Made by a program: the position numbers and the translations under genes. From assembly GCF_003265705.1 (NCBI RefSeq), contig NW_020312785.1, positions 127,663,514 through 127,727,513 on the forward strand: a stretch of 64,000 nt of DNA, given 5' to 3'. This DNA comes from Callorhinus ursinus (taxonomy: Eukaryota; Chordata; Mammalia; Carnivora; Otariidae). How positions within the stretch are numbered: position 1 is the stretch's first letter; each line of letters opens with the position of its first letter. The notes beneath the pieces are model-generated. The model was not told the origin of the DNA, ran no database searches, and saw nothing but the letters and a program-made list of their open reading frames with translations. Positions 11,452 through 22,500 of this stretch are shown here, piece after piece.

Positions 11452-12109
11452 TTATTTTATTTTTTTAATGGTTGATCTCTTTTTTATTATGTTCAATTAG
11501 CCAACATATAGTACATCATTAGTTTTTGATGTAGTGTTCAATAGTTCATTAGTTACATATAACACCCAGTGCTCATCACATCACATGCCCTCCTTAATAC
11601 CCATCACTCAGTTACCCCTGGTCCCCACCCCCCTCCTTTCTGTAACCCTCAGTTTGTTTCCCAGAGTCCAGAGTCTCTCATGGTTTGTCTCCCTCTCTAA
11701 TTTCATCCCATTCAGTTTTCCCTCCCTTCCCCTATGGTCCTCTGCACTATTCCTTACATTCCACACATGAATGAAACCATATGATAATTGTCTTTCTCTG
11801 CTTAACTTATTTCACTTAGCCTAATACTCTCCAGTTCCATCCATGTCGATACAACTGATAGGTATTCATTCCTTCTGATGGCTGAGTAATAGTCCATTAT
11901 ATATATGAACCACATCTTCTTTATCTATTCATCTGTTGAAGGACATCTTGGCTCCTTCCACAGTTTGGCTACTGTAGACACCACTGCTATGAAGAAGGGG
12001 GTGCATGTGCCTCTTCTTTTCACTACATCTCTCTTTGGGAAAATACCTAGTAGTGCAATTGTTGGGTTGTAGGGTAGCTCTATTTTTAACATCTTGAGGA
12101 ACCTCCATA
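11452..12109 (-). mobile_element. L1 3' part of a 5'-inverted insertion
   Basis: Minus-strand reading: from ORF2 (tggaggttcctcaagatg at 12085-12105) to the ORF2 end and a 3'UTR of the same type as the 4698 element, ending in a T-rich tract at 11452-11468 (A tail). It is continuous at 12108-12112 with a plus-strand ORF2 piece. The frame at 11534-11770 plus is an antisense 3'UTR shadow. Confidence 0.88.
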
Positions 12110-13143
12110 ATTGTTAAAATGTCTATGCTGCCCAGAGCAATCTACATATTCAATACAATCCCTATCAAAATACCATTAACGTTTTTCACAGAGCTGGAAC
12201 AAACAATCCTAAAATTAGTATGGAACCAGAAAAGACCCCAATCTCCAGGGGAATGTTGAAAAAGAAAACCAAAACTGGGGGCATCACAATGCTTGACTTC
12301 AAGCTATATTACAAAGCTGTGATCATTAAGACAGCATGGTATTGGCACAAAAACAGACACATAGACCAATGGAACAGAATAGAGAGCCCAGAAATATACC
12401 TTCGACTCTATGGTCAACTAATATTTGACAAAGCAGGAAAGAACGTCCAGTGGAAAAAAGACAGTCTCTTCAATAAAGGGTGCTGGGAAAATTGAATACC
12501 CACATGCAGAAGAATGAAACTAGACCATTCTTTTACACCATACACAAAGATAAACTCAAAATGGATGAAAGACTTAAATGTGAGACAGGAATCCATCAAA
12601 ATCCTAGAGGAGAACATAGGCAGTAACCTCTTCGACATCAGCCACAGCAACTACTTGCTACGTCACCACAGGCAGGGGAAACAAAAGCAAAAATGAACTG
12701 TTGGGACTTATCAAGATAAAAAGCTTCTGCACAGCAAAGGAAACAGTCAAAAAAACAAAGAGGCAAACCACAGAATGGGAGAAGGTATTTGCAAACGACG
12801 TATCAGATAAATGGCTGGTATCCAAGATCTATAAAGGACTTCTCAAACTCAACACCCAAAGAACATATAACCCAATCAAGAAATGGGCAGAAGACATGAA
12901 CAGACACTTCTCCAAAGAAGAAATACAAATGGCTAACAGACACGTGAAAAAGTTCTCCACATCACTAGCCATCAGAGAAATACAAATCAAAACCACAATG
13001 AAATACCACCTTACTCCAATAAGAATGACTAAAATTAACAAGACAGGGAACAATAAATGTTGACAAGGATGTGGAGAAAGGGGAACCCTCTTAGATTGTT
13101 GGTGGGAATGCAAGCTGGTACAGCCACTCTGGAAAAACTATAG
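12110..13143 (+). mobile_element. L1 ORF2 C-terminal segment, inverted 5' part
   Basis: Plus-strand ORF2 from [11 protein letters not shown] (about 12115) through [39 protein letters not shown] and [18 protein letters not shown] to 'cagccactctggaaaaac' at 13120-13138. This is the sequence immediately upstream, in ORF2, of where the minus-strand piece begins. The two pieces together make about 1.7 kb of the L1 3' end with the 5' 1 kb inverted. The pair is bracketed by ttcaattta at 11443-11451 and 13144-13152. Confidence 0.88.
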
Positions 13144-13197
13144 TTCAATTTAAAAAAAAAATTGAAAAAGTGCATTGCATTAAAAAGAAAATGAATA

Positions 13198-13390
13198 GGG
13201 TGCCTGGGTGGCTCAGTCATTTAGCATCTGCCTTCAGCTCAGGTCATGATCTCAGGGTCCTAGGATGGAGCCCTGAGTCGGACTCCCTGCTCCATGGGAA
13301 GTCTGCTTCTCCCTCTCCCACTCCCCCTGCTTGTGTTTCCTCTCTCGCTATCTCTCTCTCTCTGTCAAATAAATAAATAAATAAATAGAT

Positions 13391-13440
<50 letters not shown>

Positions 13441-13446
13441 CTCAAA
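13198..13446 (+). mobile_element. Can-SINE with GATA-expanded tail
   Basis: Head gggtgcctgggtggctcag, a B box with mismatches, CT-rich body, then AAATAAATAAATAAATA. The tail is interrupted by a GATA array before ATCTCAAAAAAA. A possible short duplication is aaaatgaa at 13188-13195 and 13447-13454. Confidence 0.92.
13391..13438. repeat. (GATA)12 microsatellite
   Basis: 48 bp of uninterrupted GATA units within the A-rich tail of the SINE, preceded by AATAGATGATA. It probably grew from a tail mutation (AAATA to GATA); length is likely polymorphic. Confidence 0.95.
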
Positions 13447-13454
13447 AAAATGAA

Positions 13455-13785
13455 CAAATGAAACAAAAGAGAAACAGACTCATAGATACAGGAAACAAAA
13501 CGTTGGCTACCAGAGGAAAGAAGATTTAGGGAGGTGAATGAAATACATCAAGGGGATTAAGTGAAATGAACCTCTGTTTTAAAATATGTAAGTCACAGGG
13601 ATGTAATATACAGCATGTATTGGGATTATAGTCAATAATACTGTGATAACTTTGTGTGGTGACAGATGGTAACTGGATGTATCGTCAGGATCATCTTGTA
13701 AGGTATAAAAATATTGAATCACTACAATGTATGCCTGAAACCAACAGGATATTGAATGTCAGTTATACTTCAATTTAAGAACAAA
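13455..13785 (+). mobile_element. Old L1 3'UTR (L1M-type)
   Basis: Contains agaaacagactcatagatacag (about 13468-13490), 'gtcacagggatgtaatatacagcatg', 'tagtcaataatactgtgataac', 'ggtgacagatggtaactgg' and ends with 'cagttatacttcaattta'. All are diagnostic of older L1 3'UTRs, in order. It is a second copy of the type seen at 11041-11451. Confidence 0.75.
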
Positions 13786-13790
13786 TAAAT

Positions 13791-15079
13791 AACATGAAAA
13801 AAGAAGTATATTTAGTTATACTATTTGAATAATTTTACTTTCCTGTTGTAATTATCTTTTCTGACCAAAGCTTCATGGTTTACTTTATTCAATTTTACAT
13901 GCATTTCACAAGACTTTTCTTTTGTCCAAGTTTAAAAAAGCTACTAGCATTTCTTTCCATACATTTGGAGGAAAAAATACAATAAAGCAACAAATCATTA
14001 ATATTTATTTATAGTGAAGATAAAAAAGACTTTATCAAAAAGAGAAAATAGTCAAAAGAGTAAAAATCAATCCCCTCACTCTGTATTTTTTCCTTCTACA
14101 TTCACACATGGCTAGACTATTTTAAGAATAATCCAAGTTTTTTTTTTTTTGCTAATTTTATTCTCATCAAAATTGTAGACAGTATGTGTATGTGTGTGTG
14201 TATAAACATATACACCAGTAAGAAAACTGATACAAGAAAAAAACAAAAACACTGAGCATAAGCAATGATGTCTGGTGCAAAGTACACAGTGTTCAGGGTT
14301 TGGCAAACTTCCTGATTTTCAAAATGTGCCAGTAATTTTCATAATGCCACCCAAATTGTCCAGTTTTAGGATTCCCAAGCTCCAAAGCTGAAACATTTAC
14401 TGACTTTTAATTTCCTCAGTTAACACTAGCACTTTAGAGATTTTTAAATAGCCATTTAAATCAGATTTCACCATTTTTTAACTCTCTAAAATTACACTCT
14501 CACCTAGCAAGCATTTCAATAGATTTTTTTTTCTGTGATCTCCCTCATCATGAAAATGAGTTTGAGAGTTGGTATAACAGTGCAGTTGATGCATGTGGGT
14601 CCTAGATTTTTTAAAGAAAATATTACAATGTCAATTGCCTTTCTGCTATTAGCATCCAGAAATTCTCCATGATCCCCATCCTAAAAATAAGAGTTCTTTT
14701 TTACTCTATCTTAAAGGCAAAAGTTTTGGCAAAACTTCGAAGAAATGACTCTTAATATTTTCCCAATTCAAAAACTGATACACATATTAGCAGAAAAATA
14801 GCAAAGTGTAGATATTTAAAATATTTTACAATCCAGTAACCCAGAGTAATAATTTTCAAATTGTGATATATTTACTTTCAGTCACTCATTCTTTCCTCTC
14901 TTCATCCCTCCCTCCTTTTCTCCCTTCTTCCTTCCCTTCCTTATCCTTCTGATTTTGTTTTGTTTTGTTTTGTTTCTGAGGATCCTTACTGCACTACACT
15001 TAAACAATAAATACTAGATTATCTGTCTCCAGACTCTGAACCTGTAAGGGAAGGATTCTATCAACAACGAGCACACATG
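13791..15079. other. Unique DNA, no gene recognised
   Basis: No convincing ORF or repeat family. Small low-complexity patches only: T run at about 14139-14151, short TG steps near 14185-14202, and the pyrimidine tract listed next. Confidence 0.4.
14885..14978. repeat. Polypyrimidine tract and (TTTTG)n
   Basis: About 60 bp of almost pure C/T (14887-14950) is followed by four to five TTTTG units (14953-14976). Confidence 0.8.
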
Positions 15080-15325
15080 CCATCTCCTCCCAGAAGCCTT
15101 CCTTGACTAATTCTCCCCTAACTTTACCTCCACAGATCTAATCATTTCTTTGTCCGTAGTACCTCCATACAAAGTGCATGCTTCTATTGTTGTACATCAA
15201 AGTGAAATATAATTAGTTTGTATCCACACCCATTGTTTCTATTAGACTATATAAATACCTTCCACAACCCCATACATACTTTAGGTCATCTGTGAATGGC
15301 TGCTCAATTAAGTAAATTTATGTAT
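15080..15325 (+). mobile_element. L2 fragment
   Basis: Order of motifs fits the 3' part of L2: 'cccagaagccttccttgactaa' near 15089, 'ctaatcatttctttgtccgtagtacctcc', 'ttgtttctattagactatataaat' and a final 'ctcaattaagtaaattta'. Highly diverged. Confidence 0.5.
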
Positions 15326-16289
15326 TTTGAGTCTTGAGTACCTGATGAGGCACTCATAAGAATCAGATATTCAGTATATGTTGTATGCTAAGAAACTCGA
15401 CCCTCCTTAAATGCTCTGAGAGCTTTCCCCCTTTCCCCAAAATAAGTGCCAAATAATGTTCCTAGGAAATCACACACAACATAGAAAGTGAAAGAAAGCT
15501 CAGTGTCCTAGGGAGTTTGGCAAGGCTTTGGTCTTCATAAATGACACTGACTTCTAGAGGTCACTAGCCCCACACACTCTTTCTCCTTAATTCTTCACCT
15601 TATTTCTCATATCTTATCCCCTTGTCAACTCTCTCTTGGCTTTGACCTTGGCCTATTCTATGTTTGCTGGCTTTCTATTCACCTTTACCTGGATTTCTCT
15701 ATTGTCTGGATGCTTAGGTACTGGTCCATCCCAGACTGTTTCCCAATCATGGACAAGATTTATTTCATGTGTTCTAATTAGACACTTATAGACATTTGAG
15801 TTTTGCTATTTTGACATTCAGGCTTCAGGTTTTGAGTTTATTATTTCTAAGTCGACGGTTCTTTGGCCTTTAACAAATTCACCTAGTTTCATGGCTTGGG
15901 AAATGATGCTACCTCCCACATCCATTTTTTTTTTTTCCTAGAAAGGAAGGGAAGAATGCTTTCATATTGTTTTAATTTGGTTGAGGCTGAAATTAAAAAT
16001 ACTTAAGAACACCTTTTTCCCCCCCAGAAAAAAGCTACATAGTGGTTAATACATGTTCTACAAGCAATGTCCATAGTTTGTAATCCCAAGCACAATGTAC
16101 TCCTGCATTGATAACTCTTACATATTCTGAATATACTACTTGTTTTTGTATTTTATCACAGTAAGAACTTAAACAAGAGGGACAAATGTTCTAAATATGC
16201 ATATCCTGAGAAGTGGAATATTCTGTGTAGATAGACTACACTAAAGGAGAAGTTTAAATTTAGGATGGAAACCATAACAATTTACTCTG
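15326..16289. other. Unique DNA, no gene recognised
   Basis: About 960 bp with no ORF over 60 codons. A T run (15928-15938) and a C run (16020-16025) are the only simple features. Confidence 0.4.
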
Positions 16290-16926
16290 TAGTTAAGAGA
16301 CTTTCTCAGTTATCAAACACTGCTAGGAATTCAATGGAGGAAAAATAATCTTTTCAACAATGGTTATGGAACAATTGAACATCCACAGGTAAGAAAATGA
16401 ACACTAACACATTCTTTGCATTTTATACAAAACTAACTGAAAATTAATCATAGACTTAAGCGTGATATGTAAAAATATAAAACTGTGAGAAGGAAAGAGA
16501 ACATCATTGTGACCGCGGGTGTTTACATTAAGACATCAAACACATGCTCCATGAGAAGAAAAATTGATGAACTGGACTTTGTCAATATTAAGCACTTTTT
16601 GTAACAGCTCTATGAAAGACACTATTAAAAGAAGGGATAAAACAAGCCACAAACCACAAGAAAATATTTGCAAATTATATGCAGGTAAAGGACTTGTATC
16701 CAGAATACATAATGAATACTTAAAACTCAATAATAAGAAAACAGACAACTCCAATTAAAGAAAATATGCAAATGATCTGAACAGACACTTCACCAAAGAT
16801 GATAAATTAATGACAAATAAGCATATGAAAAGTTGCTCATTATCATCAGTTATTAGGAAAATGCAAACTAAAACCACAATGAGATACAACTGCACACCTC
16901 TTAGAATGGTTAAAAACAAACAAGCA

Positions 16927-17144
16927 GGGCGCCTGGGTGGCTCAGTCGGTTAAGCAACTGCTTTCGGCTCAGGTCATGATCCTGGAGTCCCGGGATCGAG
17001 TCCCGCATCGGGCTCCCTGCTCAGCGGGGCGTCTGCTTCTCCCTCTGACCCTCTTCCCTCTCGTGCTCTCTGTCTCTCATTCTCTCTCTTTCAAATAAAT
17101 AAATAAAAATCTTAAAAAAAAAATAAAAGTCATTAAAAAAAAAA
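16927..17144 (+). mobile_element. Can-SINE inserted in old L1
   Basis: Canonical head (gggcgcctgggtggctcag), a well-preserved B box (gggatcgagtcccgc), CT-rich body, AAATAAATAAA and a long A tail. Flanked by aaacaagca at 16918-16926 and 17145-17153. Few differences from the typical head, so it looks relatively young. Confidence 0.96.
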
Positions 17145-17582
17145 AAACAAGCAAAAACTGACATTATGAAACGCTGGTGACATGCCAGAACAACAGGATC
17201 TCTCATTCATTTCTGGTAAGAATACAAAATGTACAACCACTTTCAAAAGCAAAGACAGACATACATTTACCATATGACCTAGCAACACTACTCCTATTTA
17301 TTCATGTAACAACATGAATGAATCTTAAATGAATTTTAGTAACTGGAAAGAAGCCTGACCCAAAAGGGTGCCATTTATATGGCATTTTTAAAAAGGCAAA
17401 ATTATAGTGAAAACACATCAGTAGTTGCCCACAATTGGTAGAGTGTTGTTGACAACAAAATGGCCACACAAAGGAATTGTCAGGATGATGGAAATGTTCT
17501 ATAAGCTGCTGTGGTGGTAGATAGATGATTACATATTTGTCAAACCCCACAGAATTATACACTACAAAGAATGAACATATGC

Positions 17583-17890
17583 ATTTCTTTTTACTGAAGT
17601 ATAGTTGACATACAATGTTATATTCCTTTCAGGTATACAACATAGTGATTTAGCAATGTTATACATTACCTAATGCTCACCATAATAAGTGCAGTTACCC
17701 TCTGTCACCATACAAAGTTATTACAATATTATTGACTATATTCCCTATGCTGTACTTTTCATCACCATGACTTACCTATATTATAACTGGAAAGTTTATA
17801 CCTCCTAAGGCTTTTCACCTATTTCTCCCATTCCCTCTTCCCTTCTGGCAACTACCAGTTTATTGTCTGTATTTATGAGTCAATTTCTGA
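17583..17890 (-). mobile_element. Old L1 3'UTR, minus strand
   Basis: Reverse complement of an L1M 3'UTR: tatagttgacatacaatgtt near 17600, 'aggtatacaacatagtgattt', 'ctgtcaccatacaaagttattacaat', 'gactatattccctatgctgtac' and 'tggcaactaccagtttattg'. The same family, same strand, occurs at 30406-30790. Confidence 0.75.
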
Positions 17891-18469
17891 TCAATAGATG
17901 GCAGGGGACTCCCAGATAGGAAGCAGATTGTTACAAATGAATCTAACTGTATTACAAATGTTGTATCTAACCTCACTGAAGAGGGTAGAAGAAAAGGAGC
18001 AGCTCTAAGTAATTCTGGGAAATGATGCTTTGACTGAATACTCTAAAACTAAACATAAAATGAGTTATATATAAACACTGTATGGGTTGGTAATTCTGAC
18101 ACTACTTTTAATGTTGTTTAGGGCTGGATATCAAGGTCATGAAAAACAAGGAAAGAGGAACTGCTACAGACTGGAAGAGATTACAGAGATATCACAACAA
18201 AATATAACATAGTATCTGGTACTAGATCCTGGAACATAAATAGGACATTACTGGAAAAAATTAATAAAATCTGAATAAAGTCTATAATATAGTTAATAGA
18301 ACTATACCAATTTTAATATCTTAGTTTTGAAAATGTACCATGGTTGTATAAGATGTTCACATACAGGAAGTTGGGTGAAGGTACATAGGAACTTTCTGTT
18401 CTACCATACAGCTCTTCTAAAAACCTAAAATTATTTCAAATATTTTTTTTAAAGAAATGAATCCAGGAT

Positions 18470-19789
18470 TTATAATAGGAATATAGTCAGCTAACAACAG
18501 TGTCAGGAAATCATTTCATGTTGTTGATATAAAGTTTAGTTGTACAATGTGTAAATATATTTTACAATACAGTTCATAAGGTGATTGCTCATGCAGTCCA
18601 GCACAAGTAATCAGTAATGTTGAGTAGTCAAGTGGCCTAAGTAATGGTCTAGTTCCTCCACTGAGGGAGAAACATGCCTCTCCTTAATTTAGACAATAAA
18701 AATGAGTTGCTTCTTCATCCAAAGAATAAATAATGGTTAATTAGCAAAAGAAACAACTGGAAGCAAAAGAAAATCTTTGGAAATTAAAGGTTCTGCATTA
18801 TGTTCAAAAACAGAAAAGAAGTGATAGAGTTATGAAGTCTAAAGAAATCAATCTGTGGTAGTAAAGCCAACAATAGGTTTGGGGGAAAAGAGGACTATCA
18901 GTATTTAGAACATTGAGTTTAATTAGAATATGAACAAGAGAAAACTTACACTGGGACTAAGTAAATGAGTGAAAAATACCCCAGACCACAGCTACATGTG
19001 TATATGGTTATATGTTGTTTAAAAAGCTCTATTTGCAAATCCATAACAGCCTTTAAAACAACACCTATAAATTAGCAAACTCAAGAGTACTAGTGAAACA
19101 CAAAGAACTTTAAAAACAAAAGGCAATGACACAATAGAAGGTTACTTTCTAGATTTTGTGTTTTGTCTAATTGCTCCTAAGAGCAAAGTCAAAGCTAAGA
19201 AATGAACACAAACACTCCTTTCCCCTCTCACTACGATAGCCTTGAATTAGAATTGTGAATTTATGAGATGGTTAAAGAGAAAATTCAAATTCAACTGTTT
19301 ACTAGAAACAAGTAAGTAATAAGAAATATACTTTAAGATGTTGAGATCTTGGCTAAGTTAATGATGCAAGTCAACATTAGCAATTTGTTCATGATCCTCC
19401 AGGGAAGATGTTGGTCCATATTCCTAATGTCCCCTGAGGCAAAATCAGTATTTGTTTCTCTTTAAGATGGTTTCCTCAGGGATACAAGATTCTTTGGGGA
19501 ATATAAATGTAGGTAAAATATCATAAACTTGGCACTAAAAATAAAGGGAAGACATATATATTATCATTTTCATTAACTAGTTGTGTCTCTCCTTAAAGCT
19601 AGAATTAAGATTTTAAGAACTATTTTCTTCCATTAAATAGCTATGTTTGTGTGCATGCAATCAATATATAAAGGGAAAAAACCATTTTTCCAGCTATCCT
19701 GTATTATATACTGGTTGCAACAAGAGCAAAGCATTAAAATTCTCACTACTAACAGGTGGACAAGTAATACTTTGGGTAACTGTTGCGTA
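18470..19789. other. Unique DNA, no gene recognised
   Basis: About 1.3 kb with no ORF over 60 codons, no SINE and no simple repeat. Purine-rich patches only. Confidence 0.4.
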
Positions 19790-19920
19790 CAAAGTGTATT
19801 TTAGGTGCTTTGTAAGTAGTATTTAACCTTCAAAATAACCTAGAAGGAAAGCTGCTCTTAGGTCTGCTTTGTAGATGAGGAAACAAACTAACATTTAGAA
19901 ACATCAAGGTTCCTTTTGAC
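19790..19920 (-). mobile_element. MIR SINE fragment
   Basis: Reads as the MIR core in reverse: 'gtgctttgtaagtagtatttaacc', 'caaaataacctagaagg', and 'ttgtagatgaggaaacaaact' at about 19869-19890, matching the classic 'acagatgaggaaactgag' antisense phrase. Confidence 0.55.
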
Positions 19921-20245
19921 CTCTTATTTCTCTGCTAACCTAAATAAATAACTTGACCCGAATATGCATGAGACAATCCAGAATACCAAAAACAACCTTT
20001 AAGGACTATTATAACTTATTTAAACAATGCAAGTCTTCCTATGTTTTCTTTGGAATGGATTGGCATTTTTGCTTAATGAGAACAAATAAATTATTACAGG
20101 CAATTATGTAAGGCATTGAACTAGAAAATTGGGAAATGCAAAGAAAAAAAAAATTTACCATCTAACCCCAAGAATCTTAGGATCTTTTGGGGAAAATAAA
20201 GTGCAAACTTAGAAGAATAAATATTAATATATTTTTAAAATAATT

Positions 20246-20452
20246 CGTTTGTTTTCTTTTGTTTTTAGAAAGAGAGTGTGTGCATGAGCAGCAGGGGGGA
20301 GGGGGCAGAGGAAAAGGAAGAGAGAGAATCATAAGCATGCTCCATGCCCAGTGCAGAGCCCAACACAGGGCTCCATCTCACAACCCTGAGATCATGACCC
20401 GAGCCGAAACCAAGAGTTAGACGTTCAACTGACTGACCCACCCAGGTACCCC
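20246..20452 (-). mobile_element. Can-SINE (older type), minus strand
   Basis: Reverse complement shows the head (ggggtacctgggtgggtcag at 20433-20452), A and B boxes and a purine-rich body. Imperfect flanks atttttaaaataatt (20231-20245) and attttttaaaacaatt (20453-20468) look like a diverged target-site duplication. The body differs from the ...AAATCTTAAAA type seen elsewhere in the window. Confidence 0.9.
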
Positions 20453-20468
20453 ATTTTTTAAAACAATT

Positions 20469-22264
20469 TTTAAGACCACAATAGGATGGACTTCCCATGA
20501 AAAGATGGGAGGAGAGAAGAGGATGGGGGAGTAAAGCATTTGTTAGACCACTGTTTCAGGGCAGGGAGAGATACCAGGTTGTTTCAATTAGCCAGCCTGC
20601 CCAGCCCCTCCCAGATGTATAGTTATTCAAGTGTGCTGAGTGGTAGCTTTCTCAGTTCCCTACCACCTCTGGTTGCTCCAGCTCCACACTTAACTGTAGA
20701 GACTAACTAGAACAGTGTTACTCCAAGTACGGTCCACAGATGAGTGCTGGTCTGGACACTGTTTGTTACTAGCTCCAGTGAAATAAACCTAGACATTCTA
20801 ATATTTAAAAAAACTTCCATAGTAATTTGAATGAATAATGTTATAGCTGTTGATTCTTACAAGATATTTGGACTTGATTTTTTTGAATATCTTTTTTTAT
20901 CCCATTTTTCTAGTAATTTTTATTGTTTTATAAAATATCAGTCTGCAGTTGATTGGAAATGAAAACTTTAAATAGACACACACACACAATCTGGTCTTTC
21001 ACTACATATGATTTGAGAAGCATCATACTAGATTCTTGGCCACTGGGACAAAGATTTTGCTCAAAAAACAATCTGCTAAGAAAAATATCAAGGTATAAAT
21101 TGGCCTCATGCCTCCCAGTGGTCGCTAGGTAATAAACCACCTGCTTAAAAAGGGAGAGCCCACTTAGGATGATAGTGAGGTAAAAGCTCAGGGAAGCTTC
21201 TAATTGTTCTCTTGTCCACATCATCTCTCTCTTTCCCTTCTCCAGCCCACAGAATATTAACCAGTCCAAGAAAAAGGAGAACTCATGTTTCAAATGTACA
21301 CACATTTCTTTTTTACACCCAAGCCATCAGCATTTATACTTATATGCTAAGAATATACTTACATGATTTAAATTCTGTGGTTCCACAATGACTAACATCT
21401 GGAAAAGAACTTGAACACTTATGTCTAATTCCCTAAGCAAGGTGTGGAAGAAGGGGGTGTTTGGGGGTAAAAGTGAAGAAATGAATTAAAACTGATAAGA
21501 AGAACACCACTTTTGCTAAGTAATACTTGCAAATATCTCACCACAGACAAAACAATAAATTCTGTGGAAGTTCAGCAAATTATTCCAGGGTGAGTTACAT
21601 GGAAAGATTTTATGAAAGAAACCAACTTGGAGACAGAGAAAAAAAATTAAAGAAATGTTATAATTGTGTCAGAGAAAGAACATTCTACAGGGTAGGCAAA
21701 ATGTCTGGGAAACCAGGAAAATATGCATTAAAATCATTTAGCTATATTACATCAAATTACATAATAAATTCAGTGACATTACATACTATGTTTAATACAT
21801 TGTCCCTCATTAGCAATGTGCATAGTCTCCTGCTATGTCCCAGAAAACTGCAGTGAGGTTGTGTATTTCCATCAATCCTTGCGTGTGTATCTGTAATTTG
21901 TATTTCTTCACTACATAAATGTGGGTCTGTAACATTATTGTGTGGAATAAATCAAGAAGCTTCCTTCGAATCAGATAAGCCAACATCCCATTCCACTTGG
22001 CCACATCATCCAATCCAGCTCTGGAAATTATCATCCAAAGAGTCCCTCATTACTGAAAATACTAGGTGGTCTGTCAACCTTTCAAATCACTCAAAGCAGG
22101 CTTCCTTTCCCTAACCATCACACACACACACAGGCATTAAGTGGTCACTTAACGTGGTTAGATATGTCAAACATCGCCTATGTATACAGACCTTGTGGCC
22201 ATGCTATAGATCAGTAAATAGGCATGATCTTAATTATTGAAGCCAAATATTTTGAAAAGAGGAA
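20469..22264. other. Mostly unique DNA
   Basis: No gene recognised. A stretch at about 20710-20790 (acagtgttactccaagtacgg...) resembles the ends of ancient hAT-type DNA transposons but could not be assigned. The 125-codon minus frame at 20928-21305 and 109-codon plus frame at 21527-21856 show no known domain or family resemblance. A short CA run lies at 22121-22132. Confidence 0.4.
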
Positions 22265-22500
22265 CAAGAAGTTGTCAAGGGTTAGATTTGAAGGGTTTGA
22301 TATTAGGATAAAAAAAAGCAATCTATTCCTGACTTCCAAGCTAAAAATATACAGTTATATAGCAATAGGGAACCATTGAAGACTTCTGAGCAGGAGAATA
22401 AGATGTTAAAAAGTGTGTATTGAAAGGCAGATTGAGTTAGAGAACAGGGAGAGAAATTAGTCTACTGCTATGACATGAGAAATGCCATATATCATTGCTC
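22265..22500 (-). mobile_element. Possible L2 fragment, minus strand
   Basis: 'gggaaccattgaagacttctgagcagg' (about 22368-22395) followed by 'gtgtgtattgaaaggcagattgag' resembles the antisense middle of L2. The rest is too diverged to call. Confidence 0.3.

Larger units (their letters stand above)
16290..18465 (+). mobile_element. Old L1 3' region with two nested insertions
   Basis: Eroded ORF2 C-terminus (16330-16920; aacagacacttcaccaaag near 16779, aaaaccacaatgagatac near 16870) resumes after a SINE (17154-17300) and runs into an old 3'UTR (17330-17580). After a minus-strand L1 tail at 17583-17890, sequence typical of old L1 3' ends continues (agatcctggaacataaatagg near 18223, 'atgtaccatggttgtataagatgtt', 'aaaattatttcaaatat' at 18426-18445). 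I treat these as one old L1M-type element. The part from 17891 to 18110 is the least certain. Confidence 0.6.

Noticed and set aside
13391..13438. Regular repeats that could suggest a CRISPR-like array
   Set aside because: Plain GATA tetranucleotide microsatellite in a SINE tail; no spacers and the genome is mammalian.
16927..17144. Possible tRNA gene from A and B box sequences
   Set aside because: Part of a Can-SINE; no cloverleaf with matched acceptor stem was found, and the same holds for the other SINE heads.
21527..21856. 109-codon plus-strand frame with a basic N-terminal half
   Set aside because: No family resemblance, no splice context, no conservation evidence; length is within chance for AT-rich DNA with this many frames.
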